Below, one piece after another: positions 51,251 to 62,582 of a DNA stretch of 64,000 nt. The position numbers and the translations under genes were made by a program. The stretch spans positions 248,001 to 312,000 of the forward strand of contig VXAZ01003272.1 of the NCBI GenBank assembly GCA_013399875.1, written 5' to 3'. Under the pieces are notes generated by a model, which saw nothing but the letters and a program-made list of their open reading frames with translations, searched no databases and was not told the origin of the DNA. The first letter of the stretch is position 1; the number at the start of each line of letters is the position of its first letter. The stretch is from Gymnorhina tibicen (lineage: Eukaryota; Chordata; Aves; Passeriformes; Artamidae).

Positions 51251-52854
51251 CCCACTGATACTTTAATGAGGATGGTGTGTGCCGCTCACCTGGATCAATT
51301 ACTTATGCAGATTCCTGCCAGGCCCCCCCACAGGCCCTGTCCCAACCCGGCAGAGAAGGCGGTGCCGTGTTTCAGCTGAGCGGCACCAAACCTCTGCAGG
51401 GAGCACAGCTGCAGCCCTGGCCAGGCATCGAGGTCTCAGGCTCCAAGGGCTGCCACCTTTGTCAGGTCAGAGGGATGTCCGAGGACCTGAAATCTGACCT
51501 GTGGGTCAGCATCCCTCCTGCTAGTTCTTATCCACAGTAATGTCCCAGTGACACCTGGCTTGGTGTGAGCAGAGTGCCTGAAATTGACCCTTTTATTCCT
51601 ATTTCAAGTACACCAGGTTTTTCCTTTTTCTCCTCCCAAAGTGTATGTGTAATAAATATAGCACAGGCCTGGGAGGATGAAAAGATGAATCACAGCTATG
51701 AAAATATTTGACTATATTTTAAGCAGGACTCCCAACAGGTACAACCGTAGCCATCTACCACTGACATGCTTCAGAGGCATCAAAATACTGGTTTTTCTAC
51801 CACTGAGTTATCATTAATTATTCTTAAAATAAAGTGCTACCATGCAGCATTAATTTAGAAGAAACTGTAAGTTCCTTGCTATTCTCTACAGCTTGTTTTC
51901 ACAATGAATTAATGGGAGTTAATTTAGCACTTCACAACAAACAGGACCACTGCAGGAATACAAACTAGGTGTTGCTTCCTGAATTCTTCCTCTCTCTTGT
52001 TAGAGCCCCTCTTTGACTATTATTAGATGTAGTATAAAAGGTCTTAGTCTGGCAGAGAGCAAATTTGCTGGAAAAGCAGAAATCAGGAAAAAATACTGCA
52101 TGATTTCCTCCTCTTGTGGATATTAACAGTTTGGCACAGATACATTGCTCTCAACAGCAGAAAAGAATGGTAAAAAATGGGCTCTAATTCTTTGCAGTGT
52201 GTTAATATTAGTATCTGTGAACAGTGTGTTGTCATGTCTGTGTAGCATGTCCTTCGTCCAAGACTGATCCCAGTTTTCTGGAGCAAGCACCATTTCAGCC
52301 CACAGGTGGCACTTTGACTGTCGATCACTTTCTCTAAAAATGCAAGAGATTTTAGTCCTCACTGAGATGGAAAACTAAAATAAGCAATTTGGAAAGCATT
52401 CTGCATCTTGGAGAGGCTTTCTATAATTTATTCAAACTCAGCTTGAAATAGAGAAATGGTTTTACCCCCAGAAGCATCCAAAAATACGTTGTGTCAGCAT
52501 GTGCATTGTGTAGGAAAATCACCAAATCTTCAAAAGCTGGGGGTCGAGGTCCCCCGTGCTCACAAAGGGCTCGTTCCCAGCTGCAGCTCCTGGGGGCGCC
52601 GGGGGGAGCCGGACGCTCGGCAAGCGCTGGGGTCCAGCTGGGGTGTGACCAAAAGGCTCTGCCAGAGTAACGTCCACACAGCCAGACATGAACCTCGCGG
52701 TCCCCCTCAGCCAGTCCAGAAGCTGCAGGGATGCACAGAGGGTACTCGGGCATTCCAGGAGAGTGGGATGCTCCTGCCTCCTGGCTCAGGCTCCTTTCTC
52801 TGTGGTGCCAGAGATGGGAGCTAATTTTCACTGCAGTGGGCATCCTCTCTAGAA

Positions 52855-53110
52855 GGTCGCAAGGGGCAAGAGGAAATAGCCCCCGGCTGTGTCAGGGGAG
52901 GTTTAGATTGGATACTGGGGAAAATTTCTCCGTGAAAGTGGTGTCCAGCCCTGGAACAGGTGGCCCAGGGCAGTGGTGGAGTCCCCATTCCTGGATGGAT
53001 TTAAAAGACGTGCAGGTGTGGTACTTAGGGACAGGGTTCAGTGGTGGGGGAATGGTTGGACTCGGGGGTCTTAAGTGTCTTGCCAACCTCACCGATTCTG
53101 TGATTCCATA
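52855..53110 (+). mobile_element. CR1 LINE, 5'-truncated 3' end
   Basis: This matches the 3' end of the avian CR1 non-LTR retrotransposon, read on the plus strand. Landmarks appear in family order: the 'aagaggaaatag' block (about 52867), 'ggaggtttagattggata' (52897), 'aaaatttct' (52921), 'ctggaacagg' and 'gcccagggcagtggtgga' (52951-52980), 'tttaaaagacg' (53000), 'ggttggactcg' (53054), 'ggtcttaag' (53067), and the terminal octamer-type repeat 'gattctgtgattcc' (53094-53107). CR1 copies are usually 5'-truncated and end in short octamer repeats rather than poly-A, as here. Only the last roughly 250 bp remain, so no reverse transcriptase or endonuclease is encoded and the copy cannot move by itself. 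Differences from the general CR1 pattern suggest an old insertion; the subfamily was not assigned. Confidence 0.93.
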
Positions 53111-55309
53111 CAGCTGATGCTTGCTTTTTTTCTTTGAAGGTGTTTCTATCCTTCTGGGAGACCATGGGTAGAGCAAGCTGGGGTTTCATTTGCATCAGGA
53201 ACAAAGCAAATAAGTCCTGGAAATGCTGCCTGTGGGGTTTTAAAGATCTGCAGCAGCAGTTGTGGAGACTGGGGGTGGGGGAGCCTGGGAGAGGAGAATG
53301 GCACACAGAGAAAATTTCATTCAAGCAATTAAGGAATCACCACACTTTTATGATTAACTTCTTGTTCCCAGGTTGAATGCAGAAGCTGTTAGTAGGGGCA
53401 TTGCTATTCCATACCTGACACGAACAATGGGAATATTTGTTCTGCCCGGGAGGATTACACCTTCCATTAATCTAAGTTTTATTGAAAGTTTAAATAACAG
53501 ACAGACAAAATTTGATCAATTAGCAGTGTAATTCCAAGGAGATGTCACAGTGAAATTAAATCTCAGGCATTTTTAATGCAAAGAAGCCTAGGAGCTCCCT
53601 CCAGTTTTCTTTCTCAGCACAGTGTTTAGATTTTAATTGAAAGTTTATTCTGCTTTGTGCATCTTCTACTAAATTTTAATTTCAGACTGTAATGAGAACA
53701 GTTTTATATTACAGTGTTTGTAGCACTTCACAGATAGATCAAAGATGCCTCAAAAATGAAGGAAACAAACAGGTTTGTGTAGGATCCACTAGCCATGGAA
53801 ATCTCCAGGAGAAAAGAGATTTTTAATAAGATGTGGGGAAAATGAGAGGGAATTGGTGCTGTGATGAGGAAGGATGCAGGGGGGGAACCAGGCAGCTGTG
53901 ATTATTGTACCCCTGTGCTCAGACCCTGGGGGCTCACTCAGGGACTCCTCCAGGTCCCCCCAGTGCCAGACAGCCGGGATTGTTCTCTTGCTCATTCCAT
54001 CCCAGACTAAAGCTGCTCCCCGAGCCCACACTGGCACTGCTGCTCCTCTGCTTCCCCGCTGCCACGGTCCCCTTCCTGCCATCCCACCAGTTTGGCTTCC
54101 ATTACCTTATACAATTTCTTTGTCCCCAGTGAAGTGTGATTGCCGTCGTTACTGCTCCGCGTCTTCCATTTTTCTTATCACAAATGTCATTCTCATACAG
54201 CAAATACCAGAAGTGCCACAACCTTCCTGTGAATCTATCTCGGTGCTATCTTTGGAGACATACCTCATCTGAAAAGGAGAAATACTGAAAATAGCTGTAT
54301 ATTTTTGGGTGAATATTTTTGTCTGGATGGATGTCAGGGATCAGCTTATCGGGCAGCTGAAGCAGTGCAAATCCCCAGTGTGCACAGTTCTGGTTTTGTT
54401 TACAAGGTAAGAGTTTCTGGTCAAACCTGGGCCTTGATACCCTTACAGAAAGCTTTCCCAAAGTGACAAAGATTCCGAATTTAACAGAAAATACTGGTGA
54501 GGAAAGGTTCCTCAGCGCGGCAGGGACTGAGCTGCTGGGTGTGCAGCACACGGGCTTTGATGGCAAATCACTCTGGGCTGTTCCTGTCAGTCACCACCAG
54601 ATGAGCAAATACCAGGAGGACAGGAGGAGCGGGTGCTTGTGAAAATTAACAGTGTTAGCTGCCCACACCCAGCCTCTGCTTATCTGTTACTGCACTACCA
54701 CGCCGATCTCTTTGCGAGTCCTGGGGCACCAGGCAGCCGCTGCCCTGGCTGGGGCACGCCAGCTCTCTGTGGCGTAATCCCGCCCGGGAGGTGAGGATTT
54801 GGGGTGTCTCAAGAAGTAATTTTTCTTGGTAAAAGCAGTGATTAACCTTGCTTCAGTCACGAGTAGCAGTATTTAAAACAACAAAAAAAAAGGCAGCTGA
54901 GAGCTGCCTGCAGCTTGGCTCGGGCAGCCGCTCCTCCATATGGCGTGTGAAATGCCAGCACATGAAATTAACTCTCATAAATAAGTAATAAGGGCTGATT
55001 TGCCCAGATCTGGATGGGCTGACTTCCTGTGGAGCACAGCCCTTAACCGTGGCATCATTGTAACTGCAGGTGTTTGAGGCCATGGAGTTCCAACAAAACC
55101 TGTATTCCAGGGAGAACCTGGAAGGAAAAAACCACTTCGGGAAGGGGGCAGCGTTCCAGCCTCAGTCCGGGGTGCTCAAGAAGGAGCCTGTTTGTGTTCT
55201 CAGAATTGAATGTTTCAGTTTTCTGACACTTTCCACAGGTCAGGCTCAAGCGAAATTATATTTTGTTCAAACAGAGCCTTTGAAATAAGCAAAACTTTCC
55301 CTCTTCCAG

Positions 55310-55473
55310 AGGACTCCTTGTATGGGAATTCTTTTTCATCTCCAGAACATGAGAAAATTGAAATAATGAAACTTCCTCTGAAAAATCAGAAAGATTTGTC
55401 CCACATCGCACATCTCATGTCATCTTTTACTGACAGTACAGGGGCTTCAGACTGGAAGTCCTGTTCCTGCTAG
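55310..55473 (+). other. Possible terminal exon, serine-rich short frame
   Basis: The pyrimidine-rich acceptor 'tttccctcttccag' (AG at 55308-55309) is followed by an open frame of about 54 codons to TAG at 55471-55473. It includes NSFSSPEHEKIEIMKLPLKN and ends DWKSCSC. The charge and polarity pattern is more protein-like than most frames here. No family is recognised, no polyadenylation signal is placed, and chance is a live explanation. Confidence 0.14.
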
Positions 55474-55844
55474 AACAGAAATTCAGTATGCAAGAAGGTG
55501 GCAAGATTTTAAGTAGAACTCTAAGCCTTAGAGTTGCCCATCTCTGACAAAAATAATTAAACACAAATAGTCAAATTCCCACAGACCCTGAGGACTTGAG
55601 ACAGCAGTTTTTCAGCTCATCTGCAAGAGGCCTTCCCAAGTGCCTGGTGTCCACTTGCAGCACGTGTTGGTTCAGGTATTGCCAGCTGAAACGGCCAAGC
55701 ATCAAGGTCTGAATCCCCCTTTCCGGCAGCACCATGGGCTCCTGGAGGCCTGATCCTGCCTCAGGAATGACTGGGAAGCCGCAGAAACAATGGAATTTTC
55801 CTTCAGTCACCATGAGTGAAAGGAAGCAGTGTGACTGAGAGTCC

Positions 55845-56125
55845 CGAAGCGCGGCGGTACAATCTGTCAGCGCTGGGGTTAATGGGGGGGAATGGGAACA
55901 GCCCGAGCCTGGACAGCTGACATCATCTGCTAAATTAACTGAGAGCCAGCTCACGCTGTACGCCTGCTCCTCGCTCCGCTGTCATTAACCCAGTCACGGC
56001 TGCAGCTCGGCGGTGCCCGGGATCTGCACGGAGCCTTGGGCAGCTGCTGGGGGCCGGCGTGCTGGGCTGGCACGGCCGGGCTCTGCCGCGGCTTGGACAT
56101 CGCCCTGGGCACTGCCACGGCACGG
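55845..56125. promoter_or_regulatory. CpG-rich patch upstream of exon candidates
   Basis: About 24 CpGs were counted over about 280 bp of GC-rich sequence. It ends some 30 bp before the 3' splice site of the exon candidate at 56156. A reading frame on the plus strand runs from 56036 through the patch into that candidate. No ATG in good context was found in that frame within the patch, so if it is a promoter the coding start is elsewhere or the transcript is non-coding. Confidence 0.4.
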
Positions 56126-56155
56126 GCTGACAGGGTCACCCCACCCTCATCTCAG

Positions 56156-56278
56156 TGGGACCCCGGGCTTGGCTTCAGTTTGTCCCCAGCCACTCTTCGG
56201 GCACAGAGAGGGACTCACAAAGAAGGGGAAATTTCCACTCAGAATTCATTCCCATGTGTGGCACAGAGCGTCTCACAG
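56156..56278 (+). other. Candidate coding exon (123 bp), locus II exon 1
   Basis: The acceptor 'caccccaccctcatctcag' (AG at 56154-56155) and the donor CAG|GTGAGA at 56279 bound a 41-codon segment. All three frames are open. The phase 0 frame starts at TGG and ends at CAG exactly on both boundaries, and joins without a break to the candidate at 56616. It lies directly downstream of a CpG-rich patch. The peptide has no recognised domain. Because all frames are open, openness alone is weak evidence. Confidence 0.27.
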
Positions 56279-56615
56279 GTGAGACTGTGCATCCCTGTCA
56301 GTTCTCCAGGCTCTGGTTCCTGCTCAGAGCTGGTACCACTGTGGCCTTCAGAACCAAGCTTGCTCTGCTGCCAACTGGGAGTGCTTGAGAAATGTTCCAG
56401 ATGCATTTGGTGCTCGACTGCAAAGTGCCACCTTGTGCTGGAGACCAAATTAACCCACAGCTGACAAAATGGAAAACCAGGCATTTAATTATTTAATGGC
56501 TTCAAATCCTTTACTACTTAATTCCCATTTATATCATAAATACTGCAGGAAATCAAGTGATTTAAGAGCAAAAACAGATCCTAATTTCTGTTTATGTCTT
56601 GTTCTCACCTTACAG

Positions 56616-56699
56616 GAAGAAAGGTACATTCAGAGGCTGGTTTTGGCTCAGGAGGCACCACTTTGCAATGAGAGGCTCCAGCTCTTCCCACGGGTGTGA
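56616..56699 (+). other. Candidate terminal exon with stop, locus II exon 2
   Basis: This follows one of the strongest 3' splice sites in the window (pyrimidine-rich from about 56588, 'ttctcaccttacag', AG at 56614-56615). The phase 0 frame reads EERYIQRLVLAQEAPLCNER and ends in TGA at 56697-56699. It joins in phase with 56156-56278. The exon would continue into 3' untranslated sequence; no AATAAA was seen in the next few hundred bases, so the transcript end is undefined. It remains unrecognised and could be chance. Confidence 0.27.
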
Positions 56700-57119
56700 T
56701 AATTCACAGTTTTAAAGTTTTTTCCTGTCCTGAAGGTAAAATACAACACTGAAACTGCCAGGAGCAGTTTTCTTGGTTTGTGGTTCCAGCATGGCCTTTT
56801 CTGACCTTTGGACATAAGCCATGAATGCTTTAATCCCAGCAAGGGTTTTATCTTAAGCAGATACGAAGAAGGATCTGAGAAGTAGGTCAGGAGACATTAG
56901 AGGCTGTTTGATTCATTGTGAACTGTGTGCACAGCACAGCTTTTAAGCCTGAAATGCCATTACTTGGATGCATTGAAGCCGCTGTTTTGCTTTAGAAAAT
57001 AGTCAAATGGACGGTTAGTAGGAGAAAGGAGAGAGGGAGGACTGGGTTTGTGGGGACCAAACACCATTTCAAGCAGGAGACCACCCCCACAAGCAGTTGC
57101 CTGTGTTTTGAGGTGGCAG

Positions 57120-57235
57120 CAGCCCCACCCGTGGCCGCAGCAGCGCTGAGGGTCCGGCAGCACCCGCGGGGCGAGGCTTGGGGGAGGCGCTGGCCTTGCG
57201 GACAGGGGACAGGAGAGCTCCAGCTGTCGCCTCTG
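57120..57235. promoter_or_regulatory. Small CpG cluster
   Basis: About nine CpGs lie in roughly 110 bp of GC-rich sequence between CpG-poor flanks. No promoter element or exon was identified next to it; a strong 3' splice consensus occurs at about 57287-57311 ('cccccctcacag') but no good downstream donor follows. Confidence 0.2.
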
Positions 57236-57299
57236 CCAGCAGCACAGTGCTTTGGGGACGTTCCTCAGATCCTTTCCTAAGTACTGACGATATTTTTTT

Positions 57300-60200
57300 C
57301 CCCCCTCACAGTGCTTTCCCAGCCTGTGTCTGTCCAGGATGCAGAGTTTTCATTTCTTTTAATGGTTCTCAAGAAATTATTGAGAAATCAAAATACATTT
57401 CAAAGTTATCTTCAAGGCTTACTGTGGTTCAAATGGTTTCTTGAAATCCACAGTGCAGATGCTATTTTTCAAAGCTTTACTGGTCCCCAAATGATTGTAA
57501 TGGTGTATTGACTGGCTTTACTGGGGCCTTGGGAGTTTAGAAAGGAAAAAAGTAACTTAGCAAGTGAAAACCCTTTAAATATATATACATGAAAGTTTTT
57601 AAAGTTCATCTAATCTGTCTCTAGTTTTGGTATTTATAAACCAGACACTGTCGCTGAGGTTAACAGCACTTTCCTGTTCCCGGGAATGTTGCAGCAGTCA
57701 GCTGAGTGCAGCTCCTTCATGCCTTAAGGAAGAGAAACCCACCCATCTCCCAGGGCTGCTGCACCCCTCATGCTTCTGAAACTGCTGCCAGCAGTGAGAG
57801 CTTGGCCTCACAGCACTTCCCTGCAATTGCTGGAGAGCCTAGGATCCTGAAACGTCCATGTAACAGCATTAATACAAGATGAATATAGCTCCATACCCTG
57901 GATCTGTTTAACCTGATAAATAGTTTCAGTTAATGGACAGCAAAAGGAATGATGCTCAGTAAATTTGATTTTATGAGCCTTTCACTTATTTGCTGTGCCC
58001 ATTAGGTCGGAAGTTAGGTAATGGTAAGTGTCCATTAGTGCATTAGCTCAGTGATGAGGGAGCTGAGCTGGGAAAAAAAGAAAATGGTGGAAAACCCCCT
58101 GAAGCCACGTGCATTTATTAAACCTTTGTTCGTTAGTGGCTGTAATGGACACTGAGCTGGAGAGACGTCGGAGTTTGGTTCAGGTGGAAAGTACAGCAAC
58201 CTCTGAATCCCCTTCTTCCTCCCCACAGCATCTGGTCTGTGTTCCTCCTGCCATGGGGAGCCTGGGACAGCCACGGGGGCTGTGAGGCAGGGATGGGGCT
58301 GCTGATGTTCTCCTGTCCCAGGAAAGTCTCTGTGCAGTGCTGGTGGCAGCCTGGGACTGCTCCTTCCAATCACGGACACATGACCCAGCTCGTAAAAACC
58401 AAAATAACCATTTCACTGATAGCCCTTCCTTTTACTCACTTCCTTTGAATTTTTTTCTCTGCCCAGGCAAATTAGTTTTTAAAATCTCTTTTCCCAATTT
58501 CTTCGCTACCCTGGGATTATTTACACACCCCACAAAAAGCTGTTTACTCTTCTGGGTAATTCAATGAACATTCACTTGCTTTGAATTAATATGCAGCGTT
58601 GTTCCAAGTGCTGGCAATTTACTGGTAATTGGAACGTCTCCTTACCCTGGAAAAAACATCCAGCCTCCCAAGTTAGTTTTCACAAGTGGCATTAATGTAG
58701 CAAGAGAGCCAAATTCCCTTGTTTATGTGCTAGCAAGGAAAGATGGGGCTTGTTAGCAATTACAAGGTAAATTTTCTTCCCCTCACTTCCTGATGGTGCT
58801 TCCCCTGCAGCTGTGAGGGCTGTTCAGGGTGATTCGAGTCTGTGTCCCACCCCTGCCAGAGCTGGGTGAGTCCCTGCTGCGGTGTTTGAGCAGTTTGCCC
58901 ATGATGTGTTTCAGATGCTGGAAGGAGTTTGGTGGGTAAAAGGGGTTTGCAGCGGAGTGTGGAGGAGCAGGGCACAAAGAACCTTTTTAGCAGCAGTTTG
59001 ATCTCACCTGGCTGCACATCAGCCAGGTACGTGCTTTGAGCTGTTTGTAAAGCAGGTGACCAGTGCAGAGAGCTTTGCTTACAGGGTTTAGCAGCAATGT
59101 CTGTGGCTGGTGCCCGATGAATTGCACTGTCCCTCGCTTGGCTGGTGATGGAGAGTTCAATCCAATAGCAGTGTCAGGTTCATCAGCAGCCCTGCTTCCA
59201 TTTCAATCTGCTGGGTGCACTCTGACCGCAGACAGGCCACGGCTGTGATAGAGACCTGTCTGTGAAACTAATAGAACCTGATAGATAGAAAATGAAATCT
59301 GTTTTCTCTGCTCTGTTGTCTGCTCGCTTCCCTAATTTGGTTCCACTTACAAGGGCTACTTACGATGCTAACACTTCTCCAGGGGTTTCCCTGATAATGA
59401 AAACAACTTTGTTAGGGACTGAGGACAGGGAAAGAGACAATAAGTTGCATTTGTTTGACACAGTTTTGAGGTCCCAGAGGGAGCACTTTGAATCTATGCA
59501 GTCCAAAGCGAGGCTTCCTGTGACTTTCAGAGCCTTTTTTTCCCTTAAACTTTCCACCCCGTGTATAACCTCCTGCCCAGGCAGGACACAGGGCTCAGCC
59601 AGAAGGGAAGACAAAATGTTCTGGGGTTAAACTCCCAGGTGGTGTTTGCTGCTGGATGTGGCTGTGAGAGCAGCTCCCCTGTGGGATGGAGAGTCTTGGA
59701 GCAGCAGGGCTGTACAACAGCCTCTCTTGCTCTCAAGACATTCTTTCTCTCATCACATTTACTGTAGAACTGGAAATCTTCATTATACAAATATTTTTGT
59801 TGATTTTTATGCTTTGCTTTTGACCTGTGAAAATGTGTTTACAACAGAGTTTGTGTTAGCACCCTGAAAATAAACAAGTGTGAATATGGCACTGATCATG
59901 CTAGCACAAAAATTAATGTTGCATATGCAACATTAAATACTGCTAAAGAATTTAATTTAATTAGGGAATCAGTCCTTATGAAAGCCAGCGAGCTGATGGC
60001 CCAGAGAGCTGAAATCTTCTGGCCGTGGCAAGAGCTGAGCACACATGATCTCGCTGGGAGCATCCTCTGTTGGCTGCTGCTGGGGGCACACCTGGCCCTG
60101 CTGGCAGCGGGACAGAGCAGGGCTCCCGTGCTGCCAGCCGTGTCCTTCTCTGCACGAGCGGGGAACCATCTTTAGGGACCCAGTCTGGGACAATATTCAA

Positions 60201-60400
60201 CTTCACTTCACAAACTCTCTGGGTGGAAATAGCTTCCAGTCACTAGAACCGACCTGGCGACAATATAAATCCACAATCAAGGAAAGAAATCCTTCACAGC
60301 CAATTAGAGGTCTCTTGAGCACTTCAGACTCCTTGACACCTGCTCATAGAGGCAGCAGAGCTCAGGGGCTGCACAGAGGGGTCTTCTCCATCCCCTCCTG
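57300..60400. other. No supported gene
   Basis: The main features are the palindrome at 59913 and isolated splice-like motifs, for example a CAG|GTACGT donor at 59027. No frame or repeat of note. Confidence 0.5.
59913..59936. promoter_or_regulatory. Perfect 24-bp palindrome with POU-like core
   Basis: The half-site TTAATGTTGCAT is followed at once by its exact reverse complement, giving a 24-bp perfect palindrome centred between 59924 and 59925. The inner TTGCATATGCAA resembles the palindromic octamer elements (MORE type, ATGCATATGCAT) bound by POU-factor dimers, and the outer arms contain TTAAT/ATTAA homeodomain cores. More homeodomain-like cores follow ('atttaatttaattagg', about 59950). 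A dimeric transcription-factor site in an enhancer is the natural reading; a cruciform-prone chance palindrome is the alternative. Confidence 0.6.
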
Positions 60401-60410
60401 CTCTTCACAG

Positions 60411-60661
60411 CCCCTCTGCAAGGCCCCAGGGGGCTCATGGCCCCTGTCTGCAGCCCCCGTGCTGCCAAGACACCGGCTCTCCTGCACGTGTGGTACCTGG
60501 CACGGGTGGCATCTCCACAGATGTGGCAGTGGAGGGTGCTGCAGTCTCAGCTTCAGCCATGGAGAAGATGTGGGCTTGTGGACAGTCCCCACACAGCTCA
60601 GATTGTGTCTTCCTCACACCCAGTGCAGTCCTTACTCCCCCAGACTGCACCCTCACACAGG
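60411..60661 (+). other. Candidate exon (251 bp), locus III exon 1
   Basis: The 3' splice site has an excellent pyrimidine tract (60381-60406, 'ccctcctgctcttcacag') and the donor is AGG|GTGAGT at 60662. All three plus-strand frames are open through the segment, an unusual depletion of stops. The frame that exits in phase 1 includes SDCVFLTPSAVLTPPDCTLT and continues in frame into 60847-60986. Open frames on the minus strand overlap as well, so composition may explain the openness. No known protein was recognised. Confidence 0.27.
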
Positions 60662-60846
60662 GTGAGTGTGCTGCTTGGGAGAGGACATTAACTGAGACAT
60701 CCTATTTACAAAGAGCTTCCTAGTGGTGTCCTCAGGAGAGCAGGGATCCAGACAGCGTGGTGTGTGTTGTTAGTAATGTAAAAGGACACTGTTATTTGTA
60801 TTGCATCACTGAACTCCATTATGTCTTTTATTCACCTTGTTTCCAG

Positions 60847-61064
60847 GACAGATGCAGTTCCCTGTGAAGCCATCACCAATCGGCACCTATTGGCAGGTCA
60901 CCACTTCAGGTTTTGTGCCACGAAGGAAACAGCCTGCTGCTGAATCCCAACAATACATGGCTTACAGAGCCACTGACTCAGCATGAACCGACTCCTCAGC
61001 TCCCACAGCACCCCTGGTTCCTCGCTGGCCACCCTGGGCACTGCCAGCAAAGCCACCTGAGCAG
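60847..61064 (+). other. Candidate exon with in-frame stop, locus III exon 2
   Basis: The acceptor 'cttttattcaccttgtttccag' region (AG at 60845-60846) is strong and CAG|GTGAGG follows at 61065. The frame continued from 60411-60661 reads QMQFPVKPSPIGTYWQVTTS and ends in TGA at 60984-60986. The same frame also holds an ATG at 60852, giving a 44-codon open frame on its own. The intron between the two candidates would be 185 bp. The donor lies 78 bp after the stop, so this may be the last coding exon with a spliced 3' untranslated region, or the donor is unused. Confidence 0.27.
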
Positions 61065-62109
61065 GTGAGGACAGGAATGCCCAGGGACGGGGCCATTGGC
61101 AGGACTTTATCCTCATGTCAAGGTCTTTTTCCTCTGCCAGTTCTCAGTGGAGCTTTCCCTGCACATCCCCTTGCCCACTTGTTGTTAGAGCTTGCCACAA
61201 GCATGGGGGTCTCTGTTGGTCCTTGTCTCCCCACAGAGCAGGTCCTGGCTGTGGGAGCACCGCCGGTGGCAGGGCTGGGACCAGCTCACACGCATTCCTT
61301 GCAGGTCTCAGGTCCCTTGGCAGAGCTCTGCAAGCAGCTGCTTCCCTCTCTCTCTGCATTAAGATTAATGTTTGAACAGCACTTGTCCCATCCATCTCTC
61401 TGGGATGCTTCCTCCAAACAAATAGCAGGAGGAGGTGGCATCTATTTGAGAATGACAGGGCTTCAATCTATTTATTCCACAGGTAACCACTCTCTCCTGA
61501 AATGTCAGATTGACTCTTCATCTTCCAAGGGCTGCAGTGCGAGCACATCGTGGAGGGTACGGGCCCGCCTCCGTTCGCTCGCGAGGAGAAAGAGTCACTG
61601 AGACTGATTGCACAATTGAATATGCAGCATGGTAAACAGTTATTTGGAAATTATTGTTTGTGTTTAATTATGACATACAGAAGTTTAACAGTCATAAATT
61701 TTTCATTGGGGTTGGGATGCAAATGTAAGCATTAACATGCATCAGCGAGAGACACAAATCAGCGTTTCCCGCAGCGCATCGCAGCATCCGGGGCTGGCAG
61801 CCCCACGCTGTTCGTGGGCATCCCCCTCCTCAGCATCGTGGGCCAGAGCTGTCAGTGAGCTGAGAGTGGCTTAGAAACCAGGAATTACTTGTTTCTGCTT
61901 GGTTTGTTCTCTGTATAAAGTCCTTAGGGCAGAGCAGTGGCTATAACAGGCAGCAAGGGCTTGACTCCCCCTTACACTTCAGGGGTGCAGCCAGGGTAGA
62001 GAAGGGACTGTGGGTGTAACCTCCATCCTGGAAAAACAGGAAAACTTTCTGGGTTCGTGAAAGTGCCTTGTCAGCACTTTTGCTGGTCTTTCCAACAATT
62101 ATCAGATGA

Positions 62110-62170
62110 ATTTTCCCCATCTTTTCTCTCTTTTTATTCTTTTCTTATCTCTTTCTTCTCCTTCCCCCAG
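62110..62170. repeat. Polypyrimidine tract
   Basis: About 60 bases of mostly T and C ending 'ccttcccccag'. It could act as a 3' splice site (AG at 62169-62170), but no good donor follows within exon range. Confidence 0.7.
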
Positions 62171-62532
62171 CACATGCACACAGACACATGCTGTGGCTCT
62201 TGGCAATTGAAGAAAATGAAAAATAGATGTGTAGAGGGAAAAAAGTTTAATAGCAAGAAAAGATGTGCTCGAAAAGAGGGCGGTAATAAAGGAATCTAAT
62301 TAAAATGGAAAATTTCCATGGGAAAAGGAAGAGGTGTTGGGGGAGGCAGAGGTAGAACATTGTTTCCATCCAGCCTGCTCATCTGGGGGAAGAAGCAGCA
62401 TTTCCCAGCTGATTAAAAACTGGTATGATAATGAAAGATGAGTATTTTTCTGTCTTTGTATTTCTGAAGCAAATCTCTCATGGGACAAAACATATCACTC
62501 AGTGAGTTGCATAATGTTTAATTCTGTATTAG

Positions 62533-62582
62533 GCAAAGAACAAACTGTGTCTGTGTTGTACAATTCACACGTGAGCAGAAAG
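62533..62582 (+). other. Weak short exon candidate
   Basis: The acceptor 'tttaattctgtattag' and the donor AAG|GTGAGT at 62583 enclose 50 bp, open in two frames. A longer version from 62470 using an AAG acceptor has stops in every frame. There is no other support. Confidence 0.1.

Larger units (their letters stand above)
46310..52850. other. No supported gene
   Basis: No convincing exon pair or regulatory patch was seen beyond the pyrimidine tract at 47168 and the dispersed repeat copy at 51147. A GC- and CpG-richer stretch occurs at about 52540-52690, just upstream of the CR1. Confidence 0.5.

Noticed and set aside
54342..54408. Segment before a strong AAG|GTAAGA donor
   Set aside because: The donor is good, but the only acceptor ('gtctggatggatgtcag') has a poor pyrimidine tract.
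60045..60665. Plus-strand open frame of 206 codons
   Set aside because: It overlaps locus III in a different frame from the one that continues into the next candidate exon; no domain recognised.
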